From: Lentzea sp. NEAU-D7 | GTDB lineage: Bacteria; Actinomycetota; Actinomycetes; Mycobacteriales; Pseudonocardiaceae | DNA length: 64,000 bases | Direction: 5' to 3' | NCBI RefSeq assembly: GCF_026242055.1 | Contig: NZ_JAPJDL010000002.1 | Span: 1 to 64,000 of the forward strand | Shown: positions 16,843 to 23,927 of the stretch, piece by piece | How positions within the stretch are numbered: position 1 is the stretch's first letter | Layout of the letters: each line of letters opens with the position of its first letter | The notes under the pieces: model-generated | Seen by the model: only the letters and a program-made list of their open reading frames with translations | Databases searched by the model: none | What the model was told of the DNA's origin: nothing | Made by a program: the position numbers and the translations under genes

Positions 16843-17457
16843 GTGAGCACCGAGCAAACGGCCTGGGGTGACGCGGAGGGCAGGCGGCGCGACATCCTGT
16901 CGTCCGCCGAGCTGATCCTCGAGGAGCAGGGCTACGCGGGCCTGACCATGCGCGCGATCGCGGTCGGCGCCGGCGTCAGCTCCGGCACCGTGTACCAGTA
17001 CTTCTCCGGCAAGGAGGACGTCTTCGCGGCGTTGATGGAACGGCGCCTGGACGAGCTGCAGCGCACTCTCGCCACCGTCGACCGCGGTCTCGGCATCGCG
17101 GGCGTGCTGAAGGAGGTCGAGCCGCAGATCACCGAACTGTGGCGGCGGTTCGGCCGGTCGGCCGCGCAGTGGGAGGCCAAGGTGCTCTCCGGCGGCCGCC
17201 GGGGCAAGGAGGTCGCCGGATCGGCGCAGGACTACCGCAAGACGCTCAAGGCGCTCGCGAAGGCGTTGACCGAGACCGCCGAGGCGTGCGGCCAGGAGCT
17301 GATCGACGATCCCGCGCTGCCGCACTGGGTCTGGGACTCGCTGATCGGCCTGGCGGACGACCTGCTGCTGCAGGGCGCCCGCATCAACCGGGTCAAGCCG
17401 GCTCAGCTGGTCGAGTTCGCCACCGGTGCGATCGAGCGGGGGATCATCGCCCGCTGA
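16843..17457 (+). CDS. TetR-family regulator of the sulfation genes
   Basis: A 204-residue TetR. The HTH is ELILEEQGYAGLTMRAIAV... followed by GVSSGTVYQYFSGKEDV. GTG 16843 is preferred because the longer frame from 16807 runs through the operator. The divergent arrangement with cysQ across a perfect palindrome indicates local autoregulation. A related half-site in front of the DUF1214-sulfotransferase operon suggests it coordinates PAPS supply and use. The last 14 nt overlap the convergent cysteine dioxygenase gene. Confidence 0.9.
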   Translation: MSTEQTAWGDAEGRRRDILSSAELILEEQGYAGLTMRAIAVGAGVSSGTVYQYFSGKEDVFAALMERRLDELQRTLATVDRGLGIAGVLKEVEPQITELWRRFGRSAAQWEAKVLSGGRRGKEVAGSAQDYRKTLKALAKALTETAEACGQELIDDPALPHWVWDSLIGLADDLLLQGARINRVKPAQLVEFATGAIERGIIAR

Positions 17458-17977
17458 CGGGCTGGTCGTAGCGCCGCCGGATGCTCGTGCCGAGGACGCT
17501 GACGTCGGCCCCGTAGACGTGGATCGAGATCGCCACGGAGCTGGAGTTGTTGCACACCTTGTGGATGTCGCCCGGAGGCACCAGGTAGGACGCCACGCCC
17601 TCCGGGGTTTTGTTGACCCGCAACGGGATCAGCCGATCGCCGTGCAGCCGGTAGGTGGTCTCCTCCTCCTCGCCGACGTACGTGCCGACGACGCACCACG
17701 AGACGTGGTCGTGGATGCAGGTCTCCTGACCCGGCAGCCACACCAGTGCGACGACCGAGAAACTCCCGTCCGGCTCGACGTGCAGGACGTGCTGGCGGTA
17801 GGCGTTCGGGTCGGGTTCCCGCTGCGCCGCGCTCAGCAGGAACGGGTCGGTGAGGTGGCCCTCCAGGGTCCGCGCCACCCGAGCGGCGACGGCCCCGTCG
17901 TCGCCACCACCGGCGATCGCGGCCCGGAGCGAGCCCACCAGAAGCGTGGCCGTGGGGGAGAGCAGGCTGTGCGTCAT
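17444..17977 (-). CDS. Cysteine dioxygenase-type cupin
   Basis: A 177-residue cupin of the type I cysteine dioxygenase family. The iron-binding part is CIHDHVSWCVVGTYVGEEEET (HxH) with the third histidine in PPGDIHKVCN. It oxidises cysteine, or a related thiol, to the sulfinate with O2. It is 30 nt downstream of a YeiH-type exporter, with the LysR gene beyond that on the same strand. That arrangement suggests a path cysteine to sulfinate to sulfite/sulfate to export. Confidence 0.85.
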   Translation of the reverse strand: MTHSLLSPTATLLVGSLRAAIAGGGDDGAVAARVARTLEGHLTDPFLLSAAQREPDPNAYRQHVLHVEPDGSFSVVALVWLPGQETCIHDHVSWCVVGTYVGEEEETTYRLHGDRLIPLRVNKTPEGVASYLVPPGDIHKVCNNSSSVAISIHVYGADVSVLGTSIRRRYDQPVSGR

Positions 17978-18007
17978 GAGCGGGTCCTCCTCTGAGGAAA
18001 GCGGAGA

Positions 18008-19024
18008 TCAGCCGATCAACACCGTGCCGGTCAGCACCAGGACGACGATCACCGTGGTCGAGAGCAGGCCCAGCAGCAGCACCGCCGGGCCGGAGCGAAT
18101 GAGGGAACGCAGGCGCACCGCCGTGCCGAGCGCGAACATGCCCGCAGCCAGCAGCACGGTGTCCACGAACGTCGCCGCCGACAGCACGACGTCGGGCAGC
18201 AGGCCGGTCGCCCGCACCGCCGCCATCGCGAGGAAACCGAGCACGAACAACGGCACGATCGGCGGGCGCTGCCCGGACGCCGGGTACTTGAGGCGCTCGG
18301 CGAAGCTGACGGCGGCGAGCATCGGCGCGAGCAGCACGACCCGCGTCAGCTTCACCGCGACGGCGATGGCCAGAGCGCCGGTGACAGGTCCGGCGGCGGC
18401 CACGACCTGCGCGACCTCGTGCACGCTGCCGCCCGCCCACACCCCGTACTGCGCGGGCGTGAGGCCGGTCGGCCCGAACAGCGCGGGCAGGCCGAACATC
18501 GCGACGGTGCCGAAGAGCGTGACCAGGCCGAGCGCCTTCGCCACGTCCTCCTCGTCCTGCCGGCGGACGCTGTTCATCGCGGCCACCGCGGACGCGCCGC
18601 AGATCGAGAACCCGGTCGCGATGAGCAACGACAGGCCCTCGCTCACCCCGAGCACCCGCCCGAGCCAGCGCGTCACGACGAACGTGACGACCACGGCGAC
18701 CACCGCGAGCACCAGGATCTCGTAGCCGAGCTTCAGCACGTCCTGGAACACGAGCTTCAACCCGAGCAGCACGACACCCAGGCGCAGCAGGCGGCGTCCG
18801 GCGAACTTCATCCCCGGGGCGACCGACGGCGGCAGCGTCACGACGTTCGCCACGACGGCGCCGAGCAGCACCGCGACGGTGAGCGCGCTGACCGAGGGCT
18901 GCAGCCAGGACACGACCATCGCGACCGCGACACCGGCCGCGACCAGCGCGAGGCCGGGCAACACCGAGTCGGCCGTGCGCGGAGTCGTCCTGACGATGCC
19001 CATACCGACAACGATGGCCAGCAC
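18008..19024 (-). CDS. YeiH-family putative sulfate exporter
   Basis: A 338-residue polytopic membrane protein with about ten hydrophobic helices. The segments ATGFSICGASAVAAM, GGSVHEVAQVVAA and VKLTRVVLLAPML are characteristic of the YeiH/UPF0324 family. Members are induced by sulfite, cysteine or taurine metabolism and are thought to expel sulfate or related anions. It sits between a LysR gene and a cysteine dioxygenase gene. GTG 19024 is the longest start; ATG 19003 is also possible. Confidence 0.88.
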   Translation of the reverse strand: MLAIVVGMGIVRTTPRTADSVLPGLALVAAGVAVAMVVSWLQPSVSALTVAVLLGAVVANVVTLPPSVAPGMKFAGRRLLRLGVVLLGLKLVFQDVLKLGYEILVLAVVAVVVTFVVTRWLGRVLGVSEGLSLLIATGFSICGASAVAAMNSVRRQDEEDVAKALGLVTLFGTVAMFGLPALFGPTGLTPAQYGVWAGGSVHEVAQVVAAAGPVTGALAIAVAVKLTRVVLLAPMLAAVSFAERLKYPASGQRPPIVPLFVLGFLAMAAVRATGLLPDVVLSAATFVDTVLLAAGMFALGTAVRLRSLIRSGPAVLLLGLLSTTVIVVLVLTGTVLIG

Positions 19025-19061
19025 GGGCTATGCGCAGTAGATGACCATTTCTTGGAGGCCT

Positions 19062-19076
19062 ATAAGGCGCGCTTAT
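19062..19076. promoter_or_regulatory. Probable LysR box before YeiH gene
   Basis: ATAAG-GCGCG-CTTAT is a 5-bp-arm palindrome with the T-N11-A spacing of LysR-type binding sites. It overlaps the lysR stop codon and lies about 40 nt upstream of the exporter gene. Confidence 0.4.
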
Positions 19077-19975
19077 GCCTTGGCCGACGCGGAGATCAGC
19101 GCGTCCACGGTCGCGCGCATGATCGGCAGCCGGATGAGGTCCGGCCAGGTGTAGAGCGCGGTGAGCCGTTGCGCCGCGGACTCCACCTCCACCGCGGTCA
19201 GACCGGGGTGCTGCAGGAACGACAGCAGCAGCCTGGGCACCAGCGCGACGCCCAGACCAGCGGTGACGAGACTCTGGATGGCCAGGTTGTCGTCGGTCGA
19301 GCAGGTGATGTCCGGGACGAACCCGGCCGCCCCGCACGCCTGGTGCAACGCGCGCTGGCAGCGCACGCAACCGGCGATCCAGCGTTCCTCCGCCGCCTCG
19401 GCCAGCGACACCCGCTCACGCCCGGCGAGCCGGTGACCGGTGGGCACGAGCAACGCCAGCGGCTCCCGCAGCAACGGCACGCTCAGCATGCCGTTCACGG
19501 TGGCCTCGTCCTGCGGTTCGTCGAGGTAGCTGAAGCTCAGCACCAGGTCGACCTCGCCGCGCCGCAGCAGTGCGAACGAGTCCGGCGGCTCCTCCTCGAC
19601 CAGTTCGAGCCGCAGCTGAGGCCGTTCCTCGGCCAGGATCGCCGCCGCCGCGGGCACGAGTGACACGTTGGCGCTCGGGAACGCGCAGATCCGGATCGTG
19701 CCGATGTCGTGCGTGGCTATCGCGCTGACCTGCTGGTGGGTCGTGGCCAGCCGGTCCAGCAGGTCCGACCCGCGTTCCGCCAGGATCCGGCCGGCCTCGG
19801 TGAGGTGCAGCCCCCGGCCCGTCCGCACGAACAGCGGCCCGCCCACCTGCCGCTCCAGCGCGCGCATCTGCTGGCTGACGGCGGGCTGGGAGCAGTGCAG
19901 CAGGCGCGCGGCGGCGCTGAACGAGCCGGTCTTCGCCACGGTGGCGAAGACCTCGAGCTGGCGGGTGTCGAACAC
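19073..19975 (-). CDS. LysR-family regulator
   Basis: A 300-residue LTTR. The N-terminal HTH (residues 3-62) reads TRQLEVFATVAKTGSFSAAARLL followed by CSQPAVSQQMRALE. The C-terminal effector domain starts around IGTIRICAFPSANVSLVPAA. It is placed 48 nt upstream of the YeiH exporter on the same strand, with a dyad site in the gap. YeiH genes are often paired with a LysR in this way, so the effector may be a sulfur compound. Confidence 0.92.
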   Translation of the reverse strand: MFDTRQLEVFATVAKTGSFSAAARLLHCSQPAVSQQMRALERQVGGPLFVRTGRGLHLTEAGRILAERGSDLLDRLATTHQQVSAIATHDIGTIRICAFPSANVSLVPAAAAILAEERPQLRLELVEEEPPDSFALLRRGEVDLVLSFSYLDEPQDEATVNGMLSVPLLREPLALLVPTGHRLAGRERVSLAEAAEERWIAGCVRCQRALHQACGAAGFVPDITCSTDDNLAIQSLVTAGLGVALVPRLLLSFLQHPGLTAVEVESAAQRLTALYTWPDLIRLPIMRATVDALISASAKA

Positions 19976-19992
19976 CCTCGCACTGTAGGGCT

Positions 19993-20634
19993 CTATTTCC
20001 CGGTGACGAGCGAGTCGAGCGTCGCGCCGTTGTGCTCACCGCAGTGCCGCCGGGAGGCGTCGAGCGTCGTCGGCTTGTCCGCCTCGGCGGGTGTGCCGAC
20101 CTGCCCGAAGAGCCGTCTGAGCAGCTCGACCTGTTCGTCGGCGCCCGCACGGAGGAAGTCGCCGCAGCTGGACTTGACGGTGAGCCGGCCGTCCGAGGGC
20201 ATCAGGTCCACCGGCCCGAGGACGAACAGGAACGCGATGATGACCGCGAGTCCGAACCCGATGACCGCGCCGCTGGCGGAGCTCTTGCGCGGGGCGAGCC
20301 AGTTCTGGGCCTGCTCGACGAACGGCTCGGCGGGGGAGAGGTCGGTGTCGATCCAGAACTCGAGGCTGTCGCCGCCGGTCACGTCGAACTGGACGTGCCC
20401 GGCGGCGAGCATGATGCGCACGATCTGCCCGCGGTCGTACGAACCCGACCAGAACGGCTCCGGCCGCACGAGCACCAGCCGGTCGGGCAGCAGGAACACG
20501 ACGTCGCGCTCGCCCCTGGCCAGGCGCTCGGTCTGGCCGGGACCGACGATCGTGCCTGCCAGCCGGGCCATCACGAGGGCGTGTTCGTGCTCGTCGAGGG
20601 CCTCGGCGGCCGCCGACCACAGATCGGGTTCCAC
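19993..20634 (-). CDS. Hypothetical protein with one membrane helix
   Basis: A 213-residue protein that I do not recognise. The first 120 residues look like a PH-like or bPH2-type beta domain (VVFLLPDRLVLVRPEPFWSGSYDRGQIVRIML). A single membrane helix follows (AVIGFGLAVIIAFLFVLG), then a C-terminal segment of about 70 residues with two cysteines that is probably outside the cell. It is 17 nt upstream of the lysR start codon on the same strand. Confidence 0.6.
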   Translation of the reverse strand: MEPDLWSAAAEALDEHEHALVMARLAGTIVGPGQTERLARGERDVVFLLPDRLVLVRPEPFWSGSYDRGQIVRIMLAAGHVQFDVTGGDSLEFWIDTDLSPAEPFVEQAQNWLAPRKSSASGAVIGFGLAVIIAFLFVLGPVDLMPSDGRLTVKSSCGDFLRAGADEQVELLRRLFGQVGTPAEADKPTTLDASRRHCGEHNGATLDSLVTGK

Positions 20635-20702
20635 GTCACTGCTATCGCTGCAGGCAGGGACGTTAGTTAGCCGTGGCCGCCGAGGTTCCTCCGAATGCCG
20701 TT

Positions 20703-22418
20703 CTAGAAGGTCAGCTTCCAGGAGTTGATGTAGCCGACGTCCTGCGCCGCGACGTCCTTGACCTGCAGTTTCCAGGTCCCGTTCGCCACCTCGCTCGACG
20801 CGTTGACCGTGTAGGTCGCGACGAGGTTGTCGGCGGAATCACTGCTGGAGCCCTTGAGCCGGTACGCCGTGCCGTCCGGGGCGACCAGGTCGACGACCAG
20901 GTCACCTCGGTAGGTGTGCACGATGTTGACGTCGACCTTCAGCGTGGCCGGGGCGTTGCCCGTGACGCCGGAGACCGTGACGGAGCTGGTCACGGCCGCG
21001 CCGTTGTCCGGGATCTGCACGTCGGCGGTGTTCTCGAACTCCTTGCCGCCGGGCGGGGTGCCGCCGACCGCCGCCAGCGCGTCCACGCGGCCCTCACCGA
21101 AGAAGTTGTTCTTCGCCGTGGTGCCGCTGCACCGGCTGTCGGTGCAGTTGAGGTCGTCCGCCTGGGTCGCCAGCAGCGTGCGCAGCTGGGCAGGGGTGGC
21201 GGTGGGGTTGGCCGACTTGAGCAGCGCGGCGACGCCCGCGACGTGCGGGGACGCCATCGACGTGCCGGACTTGGTACCGAAGCGGCCACCGGGCACCGTG
21301 GAGTAGACGCTGTCGCCGGGCGCCGCGATGTGGATCTTGTCGGTGCCGTAGTTGGAGAACGACGACTTGCTGTTCGTCGAGCTGATCGACGCGACGCTGA
21401 CGACGCCGGCGACCTCGGTCGGAACGCTCAGGCACGCGTTGGTGACGGTGCGCTGCGCGGGCGTGGAGTCGTTGGGGCTGGTCGAGTCGCTGCTCTTGTT
21501 CGCGAGGTTGTAGTTCTCGTTGCCCGCCGCCGCGACGTTGAGCACGCCCTTGCCCTCGGCGTAGGCCACCGCGCGCTTCACGCCTTCGAGGATCGCGTCC
21601 TGGTCGGCGTTGTCCGGGCAGTTGAACAGCCACGGGTCGGTGTAGTAGCTGTTGTTGGTCACCTCGAAGCCGCGGTCACCCGAGAAGACCATGGCGCAGA
21701 TCGTGTTCTCGGGGAAGAACAACCCGGACGGCTTCTCGGCGATGCGCACCGAGGCGATCTTCACGTTGGGAGCGACACCGACCATGCCGCTGCCGTTCTT
21801 GGCCGCCGCGATCGTGCCGGCCACGTGAGTGCCGTGAGTGTCGCTGTCACGCCATGAACCGGTACGCGTGTCGAGCTTGCCGTAGGCGCAGGAGGCGGAG
21901 TTGGCGGTGTCGAAGTTCGGCTTCAGGTCGGGGTGCAGGTCGTCGACACCCGTGTCGAGCACGCCGACCGTGACGTCGCGCGACCCCGTGTTGACCAGCC
22001 AAGCCTTGTCGGCGCCGATCTGGCTCATGTCCGCGCGCAGCGGTTCAGTGGTCGGTTGCGCGGCCTGCGACGGCGCCGCGGGAACCGGCGGATTCGCCGC
22101 CTCGGCCGGGATGTCGCTGGTGCGCGTGGCACCGACCTTCTGCACACCGCTGACGGTGCGCATCTTGCTGGCGAAGTCAGCGGCGCCCGAGTGCGCGACG
22201 ATGACACCGATGGCGTCGTACTTCGTCCACACAGTGCCACCGTTGGTGCTCACAGCCGTCTCGGCGCCGGAAGTGGCACCGGGCGCCGTGATGACGAGAT
22301 AGGCACGCGTACCCGCGGCGGGTGCGGCAGCGGCGGGGGTGGCCGCCACCAGCACACCGGCGCCCACGGCCGCGGCGATGACCGCGGCGCGCAGACGAGA
22401 TCGTGAACCCAGGAACAC
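20703..22418 (-). CDS. Secreted S8 subtilisin-like protease with P/proprotein-convertase domain
   Basis: A 571-residue exported protease. Signal peptide: residues 1-33 (AAVIAAAVGAGVLVAATPAAAA). An inhibitor-I9-like prodomain of about 70 residues follows. The catalytic triad is D in LDTGVDD, H in THGTHVAG and S in GTSMASPHVAG, with the oxyanion Asn in TNNSYY. The last 120 residues form a P-domain (IPDNGAAVTSSV, HTYRGDLVVDLVAPDG, YINSWKLTF). GTG 22418 has GGAGG 5 nt upstream. The stop is again within CTAG (20703-20706). Confidence 0.94.
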   Translation of the reverse strand: MFLGSRSRLRAAVIAAAVGAGVLVAATPAAAAPAAGTRAYLVITAPGATSGAETAVSTNGGTVWTKYDAIGVIVAHSGAADFASKMRTVSGVQKVGATRTSDIPAEAANPPVPAAPSQAAQPTTEPLRADMSQIGADKAWLVNTGSRDVTVGVLDTGVDDLHPDLKPNFDTANSASCAYGKLDTRTGSWRDSDTHGTHVAGTIAAAKNGSGMVGVAPNVKIASVRIAEKPSGLFFPENTICAMVFSGDRGFEVTNNSYYTDPWLFNCPDNADQDAILEGVKRAVAYAEGKGVLNVAAAGNENYNLANKSSDSTSPNDSTPAQRTVTNACLSVPTEVAGVVSVASISSTNSKSSFSNYGTDKIHIAAPGDSVYSTVPGGRFGTKSGTSMASPHVAGVAALLKSANPTATPAQLRTLLATQADDLNCTDSRCSGTTAKNNFFGEGRVDALAAVGGTPPGGKEFENTADVQIPDNGAAVTSSVTVSGVTGNAPATLKVDVNIVHTYRGDLVVDLVAPDGTAYRLKGSSSDSADNLVATYTVNASSEVANGTWKLQVKDVAAQDVGYINSWKLTF

Positions 22419-22447
22419 GGATTCCTCCAACTCCTAAGCGGGCGATG

Positions 22448-22466
22448 CCCGCGCACTTCGCGCGGG
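22448..22466 (-). promoter_or_regulatory. Hairpin in 5' leader of protease gene
   Basis: A perfect stem CCCGCGC-acttc-GCGCGGG lies about 30 nt upstream of the protease start, within its likely leader RNA. It could affect transcript stability or early termination. The remaining sequence of 22467-22624 is the divergent promoter region; I see no gene there. Confidence 0.35.
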
Positions 22467-22624
22467 TGCAGGGGCCCGTCGAAGTCCTTAGAGGAGTTTG
22501 AAGGGCGTTCGGGACGCGGCAACTCGAAGATGCCCCGTTCGGCTCACTACGAACGTCGCACGTCAGGCGTGGGCCGCCGGGTCGTTCGGGGCCGGGCGAA
22601 ACTGGCGGATTAAGCTTCGTGGCG

Positions 22625-23845
22625 ATGGTTGCACCAGAGCCGGACGCGTTCACGGCGTTCATCGCCTACACCCACGATTCACAGCAGCACAAGGATGACG
22701 TGCTCGCCCTTGCGACGCTGCTGGTGCACAACGGCGTCCAAGTCGAGCTCGACCAGTGGGCCGAGGGGCGGCGGCAGGACTGGTACGCCTGGGCGCTCGA
22801 ACACATCCCCGCTTCGGACTACACGATCATCGTCGCGTCGCCGCAGTGCAAGATCGTCGGCGACGGACGAGGCCCTGCCACGGAGAACCGCGGCGCGCGA
22901 GCCGAGATGGCCGTGATCCGCGATCTCCTCCAGGACGATCGTGCGAAGTGGCTGCCGAGGCTGCTGCCGGTCGTCCTGCCAGGGCGTGACGTGGCCGAGA
23001 TTCCGCTGTTCCTGCAGCCTCGCGCGGCTGATCACTACCTGGTCGAGCTGACGAACGAGGGCATCGAAGACCTGCTCCGCACAATCTACGGGGAGCCGCG
23101 AGTTCTCCGTCCGGCTCTCGGGCAGCGGCCTGTCTTCTCCCAGCGGGTTCCCGGTGCGGTTGCGCCCCCTCCTCGGACAGCCGAGCCGTCGTGGCAGGTT
23201 CTGCCTGACCCGGTCGAAGTTCTGTGGCGCAAGGACCTTGAAGCCTTGGCGAGGTCGTGGCCAAGCCAGTGGCCGGGCACGCTCGAGGTGCATCTGGTTC
23301 CGGTTGCCAACGCCAGGATCTCGATGAGTCAACTGCGCAGCCTTGAACACCGGTTGCCGGTGTACGTGGCTGAGCGGGGGATCCTCAATCTGCATGCTGA
23401 TGTCGACACCTTCTCCGGAGAGGAGGTCGTCCGGGTTTCGTCGCGAGATCCGTTCCGCACGGACGGTGGCGGCATGGCGGTGCTGAGGAGCGGCCAGCGT
23501 TCGGCGTGGATGGCCTTGCCGCGAGGACAGATCGGCGAGGTGCTGATTCGCGACGACGTCGTGCGCAAGATCCAGCTCATGCTGTCTGCGCTCGCGGAAC
23601 TCGGTCCTGGTCTCCCCGAGGTGGTGGTGCCGACTGTTGGCATCGATCCGGTCGGTCTTGTCCGACGAGGCGAGGTCCACGACCTCACCAGCAATCATGC
23701 GAGCATGCCGATGAGCGGATCGTCCGTGGTCAGGCTTCGTGCCGACCAGGCCGTGAGTTCGGCAGACCTCGTCGCGATGACCGGCCAGATCGCGGTCGAG
23801 CTGGCCGAACAGCTGCTCGCGAAGTTCCCGGCGCCCGATCGTTGA
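22625..23845 (+). CDS. SEFIR-domain (TIR-like) protein
   Basis: A 406-residue soluble protein. The N-terminal ~140 residues have the SEFIR pattern: FIAYTHDSQQHKDDVLALATLL, GVQVELDQW, then a helix ending in ASDYTIIVASPQC and AEMAVIRDLL. SEFIR domains are TIR relatives that mediate protein-protein signalling; some bacterial ones act in defence. The C-terminal ~250 residues match nothing I recognise. GTG 22619 is an alternative start. It lies 82 nt upstream of a STAND NTPase gene on the same strand; the two probably form a sensor/effector pair. Confidence 0.78.
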   Translation: MVAPEPDAFTAFIAYTHDSQQHKDDVLALATLLVHNGVQVELDQWAEGRRQDWYAWALEHIPASDYTIIVASPQCKIVGDGRGPATENRGARAEMAVIRDLLQDDRAKWLPRLLPVVLPGRDVAEIPLFLQPRAADHYLVELTNEGIEDLLRTIYGEPRVLRPALGQRPVFSQRVPGAVAPPPRTAEPSWQVLPDPVEVLWRKDLEALARSWPSQWPGTLEVHLVPVANARISMSQLRSLEHRLPVYVAERGILNLHADVDTFSGEEVVRVSSRDPFRTDGGGMAVLRSGQRSAWMALPRGQIGEVLIRDDVVRKIQLMLSALAELGPGLPEVVVPTVGIDPVGLVRRGEVHDLTSNHASMPMSGSSVVRLRADQAVSSADLVAMTGQIAVELAEQLLAKFPAPDR

Positions 23846-23927
23846 ACCCGCAGTGCACGTCCGGCGGTGTGCCTACCAGGCCCACCTGTGTTGTCGTGAT
23901 CACCGTGGCGGTGGCGGGGGGTGGCTC

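Noticed and set aside
17403..19370. 655-codon minus-strand open frame
   Set aside because: Offset frame of the YeiH and LysR genes on the same strand; composition is Arg/Gly/Ala-rich and the true frames carry clear motifs.
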